DNA of 14,865 nucleotides from Candidatus Kaiserbacteria bacterium (GTDB lineage: Bacteria; Patescibacteriota; Minisyncoccia; Phycocordibacterales; UBA918), in the NCBI GenBank assembly GCA_003245875.1, contig QKBW01000017.1:1-14865 (forward strand), in the 5' to 3' direction. Shown here piece after piece: positions 1 through 6,207 of this stretch. Below the pieces are notes generated by a model, which worked only from the letters and a program-made list of their open reading frames with translations, was not told where the DNA came from and did no database searches. How positions within the stretch are numbered: position 1 is the stretch's first letter; the number at the start of each line of letters is the position of its first letter. Both the position numbers and the translations under genes were made by a program.

Positions 1-1541
1 CTCCATATGGTAACCATAAAGACGCACTTGATACGAGACAAAAATTAGTGCTAAAACGTATGTTGGTAAACAATTTTATTACCCAAGAAGAATACGACCA
101 AGCTGTTGCTGAAGAGGTTGATTTCCAACCACAGGTGGTATCTGGAATCCGTGCCCCACACTTTGTGATGTATGTGCGAGAACAATTAGCCGAGAGGTAT
201 GGTGAGGAAGCCTTAGCGGAAAAGGGATTCCGTGTTATCACAACTCTTGATTGGTCATTGCAGCAAAAAGCTGAGGAGATCGTAGCAGAAAAAGTTGCTA
301 TCAATGAAGAAAAATATAATGCCAGTAATGCAGCAGCAGTGGTTGAAGATCCACAGCAAGGAGATATTCTCGCCATGGTCGGATCACGAGATTACTTTGA
401 CACCACAATTGATGGTAACTACAATGTGGCCCTCTCACCGCGTCAACCAGGGTCTTCCATCAAGCCGATCGTTTATGCTTCTGCCTTCCAAGACGGGTAT
501 ACGCCAGACACTGTAGTGTACGACGTACAAACACAGTTCAGTACTGCATGTTCACCAAACGATTTTAGCAACACCGCACCATGTTATTCACCACAAAACT
601 ACAATGGTGAGTACAAAGGTCCAATAACCCTCCGCAATGCCCTACCACAATCATTAAATATCCCAGCAGTAAAGGTGTTGTATTTAACCAGCCTGCAACA
701 CGCCATCAAACTTGCTACCGACATGGGTATCACAACACTTAATGATCCAGACCGCCTTGGTCTCTCTTTAGTCCTTGGAGGTGGTGAAGTAAAACTTATT
801 GAACATGTTGGTGCCTATAGTGTCTTTGCTGATGAAGGAATAAAGGCCACACAACGTACGATCCTTCGTATTGAAGATAATCAAGGTAATGTAGTTTGGG
901 AAAACCCAGTGGAAACCAAGCGTGTCATGGACAGAGATATTGCATTGACCATCAGTGACATTCTCTCCGATAAGGTGGCCCGGGAACCGCTGTGGCACAA
1001 CTACTCTTTGGTAGATTTTGGTGACAGAGACGTGGCCTTCAAGTCTGGTAGTACCAACAACTTGCGTGATGCATGGCTGATGGGGTACGCACCAAATATA
1101 GTAGTGGGTGTATGGGCTGGTAATAATGACAACACCCCAATGGGTGGCGGACTGTCTGGATTGATCGCTACCCCAATGTGGCGTGCCATTATGGATGTCG
1201 CTTTGGCTGAAGTACAAGATGAGGATTTCCCTGAGCCACCAGCGACAGATCAAAATATAAAGCCAGTCTTACGTGGTCAAGCCTTCGATGCCACCTTCTT
1301 TGCCAACCAGCTATTACAGAGTGGTGGTGATGTAAACAATATTGACTTAAGCACTCTCACCAGTGGTATGCACTCAATCCTCTACTATGTTAATCGTAGT
1401 GATCCACGTGGTTCGTATCCAACCAATCCGGCTGATGACCCACAATACGAAAACTGGGAATATGGTGTACAACGTTGGAAAACAGCTACTTACGGGGCAA
1501 TAATTAACGCAAGCAACCAAGCCTCTTCGACTAACAACTAA
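1..1541 (+). CDS. Class A penicillin-binding protein (transglycosylase/transpeptidase), 3' part, cut by the window edge
   Basis: This is the C-terminal part of a bifunctional peptidoglycan synthase that cross-links wall peptides outside the membrane. The reading frame is open to the left edge (first full codon at position 3, residues PYGNHKDALDTRQKLVLKRM), so the GTG at 48 is an internal Val codon and the true start and glycosyltransferase domain lie upstream. Numbering from that Val: linker with the family-typical ITQEEYDQA stretch (11-19), then the transpeptidase domain with SxxK at S136-S137-I138-K139 (catalytic Ser136), SxN at S202-L203-N204, and KSG at 332-334 in the KTG position. There is no PASTA repeat; the last ~60 residues are polar and Asn/Tyr-rich. 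An intrinsic terminator follows. The family call is firm; the exact subtype (PBP1A-like or other) cannot be fixed from a fragment. Confidence 0.93.
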   Translation, partial: PYGNHKDALDTRQKLVLKRMLVNNFITQEEYDQAVAEEVDFQPQVVSGIRAPHFVMYVREQLAERYGEEALAEKGFRVITTLDWSLQQKAEEIVAEKVAINEEKYNASNAAAVVEDPQQGDILAMVGSRDYFDTTIDGNYNVALSPRQPGSSIKPIVYASAFQDGYTPDTVVYDVQTQFSTACSPNDFSNTAPCYSPQNYNGEYKGPITLRNALPQSLNIPAVKVLYLTSLQHAIKLATDMGITTLNDPDRLGLSLVLGGGEVKLIEHVGAYSVFADEGIKATQRTILRIEDNQGNVVWENPVETKRVMDRDIALTISDILSDKVAREPLWHNYSLVDFGDRDVAFKSGSTNNLRDAWLMGYAPNIVVGVWAGNNDNTPMGGGLSGLIATPMWRAIMDVALAEVQDEDFPEPPATDQNIKPVLRGQAFDATFFANQLLQSGGDVNNIDLSTLTSGMHSILYYVNRSDPRGSYPTNPADDPQYENWEYGVQRWKTATYGAIINASNQASSTNN

Positions 1542-1546
1542 CGCAG

Positions 1547-1834
1547 TTATACCATATCAACAGGGGCGCTCTGCTCACCCAGGCGCCCTTTTGTATGCGC
1601 CAAAAGTTCTGTTTTATGAATGAGAAGTTCACTTTTAAGAGAACCATGTGTCTTAAGATGTAAAACTCGATCATGTGGTGAGTATTTGACCTGATCTGAG
1701 ACCAACGATAAACCAAGCACATCCTCTACCACTTCACAAAAAACTTTCACGACACTCCCTTGTGGTGCTCGTAGCGTACGAGCGTATTTTTCAAACAGGT
1801 CGCCTACTTTCTTTACTCCTTCCCCTCGCGCCAT
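1547..1834 (-). CDS. DUF721 / DciA-like small protein (possible helicase-loading factor)
   Basis: A 95-aa protein encoded directly after dnaN, with one base between the dnaN stop and this ATG, so translation is probably coupled; no Shine-Dalgarno is visible. The central and C-terminal part (about residues 48-87, including VLHLKTHGSLKSEL, then a helix ending in an LG) resembles the DUF721 core, in which a short beta strand and a helix carry a W/S..EL pattern. DUF721 includes DciA, the loader of the replicative helicase in bacteria without DnaC/DnaI, and often lies near dnaN or recF. The neighbourhood supports that reading. The family match is by eye and the helicase role is inference. Its last ~15 codons overlap the terminator of the convergent PBP gene. 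It could instead be an unrelated small replication-associated protein. Confidence 0.6.
   Translation of the reverse strand: MARGEGVKKVGDLFEKYARTLRAPQGSVVKVFCEVVEDVLGLSLVSDQVKYSPHDRVLHLKTHGSLKSELLIHKTELLAHTKGRLGEQSAPVDMV
1564..1592 (+). terminator. Intrinsic terminator of the penicillin-binding protein gene
   Basis: A GGGCGC/GCGCCC stem (1564-1569 with 1583-1588) with a 13-nt loop is followed by TTTT, 22 bases after the stop codon. On the minus strand no T-run follows, so it works for plus-strand transcription only. It lies inside the 3' end of the convergent DUF721-like gene. Confidence 0.75.
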
Positions 1835-1835
1835 A

Positions 1836-2930
1836 TTATTTATTCATTGGCATCACAAGATACCGGACACTATTGTCGTGAGTCGGCTGCATAACCAGAG
1901 GTCTCCCTACCCCAGCAAAATGAAGTGTTAGACTTTCATCACTAAAATACTGCAGTGGTTCACTTAAATACCGCTGATTAAAGCTGAGTGTAAGTTCTTC
2001 TCCCTCCATAGAGGCACTGATTGATTCAGTAGTAGTACCAACCTCACCGCTGTTTGCGGTCACTGTTAATGTCTTCCCTGTCACAACCAATCCCACTTGA
2101 AAAAATTTATTAAGAAAAATATTTGTTTTTTTAAGTGTGTGTAAAAGATCCTGTTTCAAGACCGTTACATGTGTACTGTACTCCTTTGGTATGATCTGAA
2201 TATAATCAGGGAATGAACCAGCAGTGAGCCGTGAGGTTAGATACACCCCATCTGCAAACGACAGTACAAGTTGGTTTTCTGTTACAAACAAATGAACGTC
2301 AGATTGATCAATATCGAGCACTCTAATTATCTCTAAGACATTTTTATACGGAACAAGAATTGATTCTTCTAGAATAAAATTATTTTGTGGCACCGTTTTT
2401 TCCATTAAACGAAACGAGTCAGTGGCTACAAAAGTGAGTGTTTGTTCTTTCTTTTGTGTAATTAATACACTCCCGAGTTCTGGCTTAATTGAGGATTGTG
2501 ACGCAGCAAACACCACCGACCGCAGTCCGTTGGTAAATGTCTGATTGTGTATGGATTGTCCTGTTCCTTGTATATGAGGAATGGTTGGAAACTCATCGTA
2601 CGCAATAGTTTTTATCTCGGTTGTTGAGGCACCACCCTCTACCACCAAGACATCATCCTCAGTTCGCAATACAACATCCTTTTCGGTATGTAGGGATATA
2701 GTCTGCATCAATGTCTGTGCGGAAACAGCAACCATTCCCTCGTCCTCACTTCGGGTATCGATAGAAACTTCAATGCCTATTTCCAGATTGGTGGCTTTGG
2801 CAATCACTTTATCTTTTGTAACTTCGAGTAGCACACACTGAAGAACGGGCAGTGTGACATGTTTTGTGCTTACCTTGCCAACTAGCTCCAGTGCTCTTCG
2901 TAGAGCTTCTGTATTAATAGTGGTGTGCAT
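1836..2930 (-). CDS. dnaN: DNA polymerase III subunit beta (sliding clamp)
   Basis: The ring-shaped processivity clamp that tethers the replicative polymerase to DNA. It is 364 aa, the normal length for the three-domain clamp. The start (MHTTINTEALRRALELVGKV, then LPVLQCVLLEV) and the NLEIGIEV motif are typical of domain 1, and the C-terminus ends YLVMPMNK, like the usual YLVMPMRL. The ATG at 2930 gives the canonical N-terminus. It lies in the usual order downstream of dnaA, 326 bp away, behind the dnaA terminator and an origin-like spacer, so it probably has its own promoter. The start codon is embedded in a TTATGCACA DnaA box (2924-2932), and there is no Shine-Dalgarno. A DUF721-like gene follows after one base. 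Confidence 0.97.
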   Translation of the reverse strand: MHTTINTEALRRALELVGKVSTKHVTLPVLQCVLLEVTKDKVIAKATNLEIGIEVSIDTRSEDEGMVAVSAQTLMQTISLHTEKDVVLRTEDDVLVVEGGASTTEIKTIAYDEFPTIPHIQGTGQSIHNQTFTNGLRSVVFAASQSSIKPELGSVLITQKKEQTLTFVATDSFRLMEKTVPQNNFILEESILVPYKNVLEIIRVLDIDQSDVHLFVTENQLVLSFADGVYLTSRLTAGSFPDYIQIIPKEYSTHVTVLKQDLLHTLKKTNIFLNKFFQVGLVVTGKTLTVTANSGEVGTTTESISASMEGEELTLSFNQRYLSEPLQYFSDESLTLHFAGVGRPLVMQPTHDNSVRYLVMPMNK

Positions 2931-2932
2931 AA
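2924..2932 (-). promoter_or_regulatory. DnaA box overlapping the dnaN start codon
   Basis: The minus strand reads TTATGCACA, an exact match to the TTATNCACA DnaA-box consensus, with the ATG of dnaN as its bases 3-5. The same 9-mer occupies the same place at the dnaA start (4630-4638). DnaA binding here is inferred. Confidence 0.55.
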
Positions 2933-2960
2933 TGGTTAGTTATTTTATTTCAATAGATCT

Positions 2961-2966
2961 ATTATA
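2961..2966 (-). promoter_or_regulatory. Putative dnaN promoter -10 element
   Basis: The minus strand shows a perfect TATAAT at 2966-2961, 30 bases upstream of the dnaN ATG. No good -35 is present at 16-18 bp; the expected place holds TTCCAC, next to DnaA-box-like sequence. The dnaA terminator upstream makes a separate dnaN promoter likely. Confidence 0.45.
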
Positions 2967-3066
2967 CGCTTTATTATTAGCCCTGTGGAAGTGTGTAAAA
3001 GTCTTTTTTGTGGCCTATTATAAAGGTTTATACAGGAGTAATTTTTTGATAACCCTTTAAAAAGTG

Positions 3067-3107
3067 GTGTATAACGTTGATTACCTTGTGTATAAATATT
3101 GATAACC
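3067..3107 (+). repeat. Tandem origin module: GTGTATAA + TTGATWACC, two copies
   Basis: Two adjacent copies with a 21-bp period: GTGTATAA (3067-3074) then TTGATTACC (3077-3085), followed by GTGTATAA (3088-3095) then TTGATAACC (3099-3107). A third TTGATAACC lies at 3046-3054, and a partial inverted copy (GGTTATC) at 3207-3213 sits between two more DnaA-box-like sites. The first half of each unit is a reverse-complement DnaA box. The 9-mer is unexplained and may be an origin-specific element. Confidence 0.6.
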
Positions 3108-3223
3108 AAATAACAGATTGTCTCACGATGTTTTGGTGGTATATTATTACCCGCTAAAACAATCTTTATCAGTATTTATACAAGTTTATTTCATTGTTTA
3201 TCCACTGGTTATCTACACATCAA

Positions 3224-3265
3224 TTAAAATAAAAGAATGACAGTGGTGTCATTCTTTTATTTTAA
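3224..3265 (-). terminator. Terminator hairpin at the end of dnaA (perfect 18-bp stem)
   Basis: The arms TTAAAATAAAAGAATGAC (3224-3241) and its exact reverse complement (3248-3265) flank a 6-nt loop. On the minus strand the 3' arm is T-rich (TTCTTTTATTTT), so it can work as an intrinsic terminator for dnaA. The dnaA stop codon (3259-3257) is inside the 5' arm. The arms are symmetric, so it could also stop transcription entering from the left. Confidence 0.7.
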
Positions 3266-4636
3266 CAACATACGTATTTGACTGATTTCCTCTTCCAATT
3301 CACTGTTACTTTTTAGGTCATTTTTTACCTTTTCACAGGAGTGAATGACAGTAGTGTGATCCCTGCCTCCAAGTTTTTGTCCTATAGCGGGGTATGAGAC
3401 CTGAAAATCTTCACGTAGTATATACATAATAAGTTGTCGTGGCTTCACCACCTCTTTTCGGCGCGTTTTTTCATATATTGATTGAGGATCAATATCGAAA
3501 TATCGTGCTACTTTATCAACAACATCAGACACTGCCAGTGTTTTTCTTGGCCGGGTGCTGTTTTTTATGATAATACGTACCTCATCAAGGTTGAGTGTAC
3601 GCCCCATAAGCTGGGATTGACACATGATGGTGTTCAGAGCCCCCTCCAATTCACGGATGTTCCCCTCAATAGTTACAGCCAGATGTTCTACTACTTCTTC
3701 AGAGAGAGTAATAGAGTTTTGTGCTGCTTTAGCCCGCAAAATTGCCTCACGAGATTCTAAATCAGGAGCTGGAATGTCGACGATCATACCTTGAGAGAAG
3801 CGCGACTGAAGACGTTCCTCGAGACCAGAGAGCAGTGCGGGGTGAATATCACTCGAAAACACGATCTGCTTGTTGTTATCATGCATTGCGTTGAATAAAT
3901 GGAAGAGTTCCTCCTGCGTCTTCTCTTTATTTGCCAAAAACTGGACGTCGTCCATTATAAGAACGTCATACTGACGGTACTTATCTTTAAAGGTGTTGGC
4001 GGTTCCGCTCTGGAGTGAATTAAAGTAATCAACAGTAAATCTCTCACTGGTCACATAAAAGACCTTTTTGCCGGTGCGCTTAATTTGATTTCCTACCGCT
4101 TGAATGAGGTGGGTCTTACCATGACCAGTCTTGCCGTAAATAAACAGCGGATTATAAGCAATACCAGGTTTTTCTGTCACCGTCTTAGCGGCAGCATGTG
4201 CGAGAGCGTTAAACGGCCCCACCACAAATGTTTCAAAAATATATTTTGGGTTCAGGTTGTCACTTTTATTGATGTAGTACTCCTCTAGTGGAAGAGCGGC
4301 ATTGACGGTTTGTTGTTTTGTCTCATGTCTACGGTCACTACGTTGTACAACTGCATACTCAATACTGCGCACGTGAGGGGTTAATTCTCTGAGCACCTTT
4401 AAGATCATTGACTGAAATTTGTCGTGGAGCCAGTCACGAACAAAAACACTCGGTACCCCCAAAGTAACCGTGCCATCCTCAATGGAAATGATATGAGTAT
4501 CCTTAAACCACGTCTTGAAATTGGCTGGTGTGATAGAAAGTTCTATGGTTACCAACGCATCATCCCAGAGTTTTTTAACGTCAATGTTCTCAGTACGGAG
4601 AATGTTATTGGATGATGATGGTAAAGGAGTGTGCAT
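3257..4636 (-). CDS. dnaA: Chromosomal replication initiator protein DnaA
   Basis: An AAA+ ATPase that binds DnaA boxes and opens the origin. At 459 aa it has the usual length and all four domains. Domain I is at about 20-95 (LWDDAL, FKTWF), with a short linker (about 96-125). Domain III has Walker A GKTGHGKT (168-175), Walker B VLIMDD (225-230) and the arginine-finger region GLEERLQSRF (271-280). The domain IV DNA-binding signature is GGRDHTTVIH (423-432). The ATG at 4636 is supported by a promoter (TATAAT at 4663-4658) that leaves a leader of only about 14 nt. No Shine-Dalgarno is visible. The start codon lies in a perfect DnaA box, which suggests autorepression. The gene diverges from rpmH and ends in an 18-bp hairpin. 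Confidence 0.98.
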   Translation of the reverse strand: MHTPLPSSSNNILRTENIDVKKLWDDALVTIELSITPANFKTWFKDTHIISIEDGTVTLGVPSVFVRDWLHDKFQSMILKVLRELTPHVRSIEYAVVQRSDRRHETKQQTVNAALPLEEYYINKSDNLNPKYIFETFVVGPFNALAHAAAKTVTEKPGIAYNPLFIYGKTGHGKTHLIQAVGNQIKRTGKKVFYVTSERFTVDYFNSLQSGTANTFKDKYRQYDVLIMDDVQFLANKEKTQEELFHLFNAMHDNNKQIVFSSDIHPALLSGLEERLQSRFSQGMIVDIPAPDLESREAILRAKAAQNSITLSEEVVEHLAVTIEGNIRELEGALNTIMCQSQLMGRTLNLDEVRIIIKNSTRPRKTLAVSDVVDKVARYFDIDPQSIYEKTRRKEVVKPRQLIMYILREDFQVSYPAIGQKLGGRDHTTVIHSCEKVKNDLKSNSELEEEISQIRMLLK

Positions 4637-4638
4637 AA
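4630..4638 (-). promoter_or_regulatory. DnaA box overlapping the dnaA start codon
   Basis: The minus strand reads TTATGCACA, matching TTATNCACA exactly, with the dnaA ATG at bases 3-5. It begins about 13 bp after the predicted transcription start, so bound DnaA would block early elongation or the start codon region. Autoregulation is inferred from position and from the known autorepression of dnaA in other bacteria. Confidence 0.6.
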
Positions 4639-4657
4639 CTTTTTATGACGTCACTGC

Positions 4658-4685
4658 ATTATACTAGCTATGCTTTTGGTGTAAA
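4658..4685 (-). promoter_or_regulatory. dnaA promoter
   Basis: On the minus strand, -35 TTTACA (4685-4680), a 16-bp spacer and a perfect -10 TATAAT (4663-4658). Transcription would start near 4651, inside the 8-bp palindrome TGACGTCA (4646-4653), about 14 nt before the ATG. Confidence 0.7.
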
Positions 4686-4739
4686 CTTTTTTAAGACATC
4701 AGACCACAGATTGATGTTTCGGCCCATCCTACTGTCAAC

Positions 4740-4759
4740 TGTGTACAACCTGTGTATAG
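4740..4759 (-). promoter_or_regulatory. Pair of DnaA-box-like sites between rpmH and dnaA
   Basis: TTGTACACA (4748-4740) and CTATACACA (4759-4751), both on the minus strand and each one mismatch from TTATNCACA, lie 11 bp apart, one helical turn, about 100 bp upstream of the dnaA ATG. Otherwise the 4637-4907 spacer holds the divergent dnaA and rpmH promoters and no gene that could be seen. Confidence 0.4.
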
Positions 4760-4851
4760 TTGATGTGTTTATTGTGAGTTGTTTCCAATAAAATCAGTCC
4801 CCTGCTTTACATCACTTGCTGGTTATAGAGAGAGTGTCGTACCTTACCTAC

Positions 4852-4879
4852 TTGAAAAAACCGTATTCTCGTGTATAGT
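4852..4879 (+). promoter_or_regulatory. rpmH-rnpA-yidC promoter
   Basis: -35 TTGAAA (4852-4857), a 16-bp spacer and -10 TATAGT (4874-4879). The start would fall near 4886, giving a leader of about 22 nt before the rpmH ATG, without a Shine-Dalgarno. Confidence 0.65.
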
Positions 4880-4907
4880 AGCGAACACCTAAACATATAG
4901 TTAATTT

Positions 4908-5057
4908 ATGTCAAAACGAACGTATCAGCCTAGCAAGCGTAAGCGCGCCACTACTCACGGCTTTTTGGTGCGTTCGGCCACTAAAGCCGGCCGTGCGGTA
5001 CTGCGTGCCCGTCGTCGCAAAGGCCGAGCCCAACTGACTGTCAAAAAGAGCGTCTAA
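4908..5057 (+). CDS. rpmH: 50S ribosomal protein L34 (bL34)
   Basis: A 49-aa, strongly basic protein of the large ribosomal subunit. The sequence opens MSKRTYQPSKRKRATTHGF, matching the L34 signature (KRTYQPSxRKRxRxHGF), followed by the Arg/Lys-rich helix around GRAVLRARRRKGR. The length is slightly above the usual 44-47 aa. The ATG at 4908 is about 22 nt after a predicted transcription start and has no Shine-Dalgarno. It is the first gene of the conserved rpmH-rnpA-yidC cluster, diverging from dnaA. A 15-bp hairpin separates it from rnpA, as expected where L34 must be made in great excess over RnpA. Confidence 0.97.
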   Translation: MSKRTYQPSKRKRATTHGFLVRSATKAGRAVLRARRRKGRAQLTVKKSV

Positions 5058-5063
5058 TAGTGC

Positions 5064-5097
5064 GTAACAAGACCGGACAACCGTCCGGTCTTGTTAC
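5064..5097 (+). other. Perfect 15-bp hairpin between rpmH and rnpA
   Basis: GTAACAAGACCGGAC (5064-5078) pairs exactly with 5083-5097 around a 4-nt loop (AACC), 6 bases after the rpmH stop and 9 before the rnpA ATG. No T-run follows (TATGATCC), so it is more likely an mRNA stabiliser, processing site or partial attenuator that lowers rnpA relative to rpmH than a full terminator. Confidence 0.65.
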
Positions 5098-5106
5098 TAT
5101 GATCCT

Positions 5107-5436
5107 ATGCTTGCCAAACGTCATCGGTTAACTACAGCAGCTTTTAACGAGCATTTTAAGCGTGGACGCCGTATACATGGCACATACATGCAGCTAATAA
5201 TAGACGTCTCCCCCACCTTTCATGGGTCTGTGGTAGTTGGTAAGAAGGTCTATAAGCATGCGGTCAATCGCAACCGGTTACGCCGCCGGCTTTACGACAT
5301 ACTACGTCAGCAGCTTTTGTCCCAAACGTCGCCGCTGGTGTGTATTTGCATAGTAAAGCCAGCGGCTGCCAAGGTTCCGTACCATACCGTGCGTGCCGAA
5401 TTGGCTGATTTACTTGCGCAACTCCCTAAAAAATAG
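5107..5436 (+). CDS. rnpA: Ribonuclease P protein component
   Basis: The protein subunit that helps RNase P RNA bind and cleave pre-tRNA 5' leaders. It is 109 aa, the normal size. The basic N-terminus (MLAKRHRLTTAAFNEHFKRG) matches the family opening (RLxxxxxFxxvfkrGrr), and the hallmark RNR helix is NRNRLRRRL at 54-62, after VGKKVYKHAV. It sits in the standard place between rpmH and yidC, 49 bp after rpmH across a strong hairpin. yidD, often overlapping rnpA, is absent; only 33 bp separate rnpA from yidC. The ATG at 5107 places the family start correctly. No Shine-Dalgarno is visible. Confidence 0.95.
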   Translation: MLAKRHRLTTAAFNEHFKRGRRIHGTYMQLIIDVSPTFHGSVVVGKKVYKHAVNRNRLRRRLYDILRQQLLSQTSPLVCICIVKPAAAKVPYHTVRAELADLLAQLPKK

Positions 5437-5469
5437 GACAATGGCCCCGTTACTCTTGATGATTCTATT

Positions 5470-6207
5470 ATGATAAGTACTATTTGGCACCTTTTTTTCT
5501 TCAACCCCATCTATAACCTCCTCGTGTATCTGATTGATGTTATCCCCGGCGGGGATGTTGGTGTTGCGATCATTGTTACCGTTATTTTGGTGAAGTTTTT
5601 ACTGCTCCCCCTTTCTGTGAAGGCGGCCAAAACTCAGGTAGTCATGCGAGAGCTTGATCCCAAGCTGAAAGCTTTAAAGGAAACGTATAAGGACGACAAA
5701 GAGGCGCAGGCACGCGAGATAATGGCAGCATACAAGGATGCCGGCCTTAATCCGTTTGCCAGTATCTTTTTGGTGTTTCTCCAGATACCGATCGTCATTG
5801 CCTTGTATTATTCAGTTGCTCGTGGCGGTGGCGTACCTTTACCCGAGATCAATACTGCCATTCTGTATTCGTTTGTAACCGTACCGAGTGTCGTTAGTAT
5901 GCTCTTTCTCGGTGTGGTTGATATTGCGGCCAAGAGTCTGCCACTCGCGCTGTTAGCTGGTGTGAGTCAATATTTTCAAGCCCGGTTTGCTATGCCTCCC
6001 CTCCCCCCACGTGATAAGGACGCTAAACCTGACTTCAAAACCGATCTCCAACACAGTATGCATCTGCAAATGCGCTACATGCTCCCGGTCATTATTTTCT
6101 TTGCCGCGTATAGTTTTAATGCCTCAATCGCTCTCTATTTTGTGGTCAGCAACATCTTCGCCATCGCTCAAGAGCAGTACGTAAAGAAACATCGAGAAAA
6201 TAGTTAG
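5470..6207 (+). CDS. yidC: Membrane protein insertase YidC (Oxa1 family), short form
   Basis: Inserts and folds membrane proteins, with or without SecYEG. The 245-aa protein lacks the large periplasmic domain of proteobacterial YidC, like Gram-positive and CPR forms. It shows FNPIYNLLVYLID at 11-23, TM1 about 29-50 (VILVKFLLLPLS), and the cytoplasmic hairpin with MRELDPKLKALKETYKDD (59-76). TM2 is about 97-116 (QIPIVIALYYSV), with further TM segments near 132-150, 156-170 and 205-236. The charged groove residue of TM1, usually Arg, is Lys42 here. There is no lipoprotein Cys. It is followed by a convergent gene with which it shares four bases (stop codons interlock in TTAG). No terminator was seen. 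Confidence 0.95.
   Translation: MISTIWHLFFFNPIYNLLVYLIDVIPGGDVGVAIIVTVILVKFLLLPLSVKAAKTQVVMRELDPKLKALKETYKDDKEAQAREIMAAYKDAGLNPFASIFLVFLQIPIVIALYYSVARGGGVPLPEINTAILYSFVTVPSVVSMLFLGVVDIAAKSLPLALLAGVSQYFQARFAMPPLPPRDKDAKPDFKTDLQHSMHLQMRYMLPVIIFFAAYSFNASIALYFVVSNIFAIAQEQYVKKHRENS

Larger units (their letters stand above)
2931..3256. other. dnaA-dnaN intergenic region, candidate oriC
   Basis: This 326-bp non-coding spacer is AT-rich and dense in DnaA-box-like 9-mers. TTATACACA (3087-3095, minus) matches the consensus exactly. One-mismatch sites are TTATACACC (3066-3074, minus), TTATCCACT (3198-3206, plus), TTATCTACA (3209-3217, plus) and TTTTACACA (2992-3000, minus). Consensus boxes at the dnaN start (2924-2932) and the dnaA start (4630-4638) flank the dnaA-spacer unit. 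AT-rich stretches at 2935-2980 and 3138-3197 could unwind. The dnaA-dnaN spacer is the origin in many bacteria. The alternative is the rpmH-dnaA spacer, which has fewer boxes. Origin activity is inferred, not shown. Confidence 0.6.

Noticed and set aside
48..50. GTG at 48 as start of the penicillin-binding protein
   Set aside because: The frame is open to the left edge and the upstream residues (PYGNHKDALDTRQKLV) continue the family sequence, so this codon is internal.
768..1253. 161-aa minus-strand open frame inside the PBP gene
   Set aside because: It is antisense to the conserved transpeptidase domain, has no recognisable protein features and is a codon-bias shadow.
2854..3060. Short plus-strand frame running from dnaN into the spacer
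   Set aside because: It crosses the dnaN start and AT-rich origin-like sequence and shows no family pattern.
4646..4653. TGACGTCA palindrome as a dedicated operator
   Set aside because: A single 8-bp palindrome at the dnaA transcription start has no second copy in the spacer; it is too short to claim as a repressor site.
5064..5097. Full intrinsic terminator after rpmH
   Set aside because: The stem is strong, but no T-run follows and rnpA begins 9 nt later in the conserved operon order.
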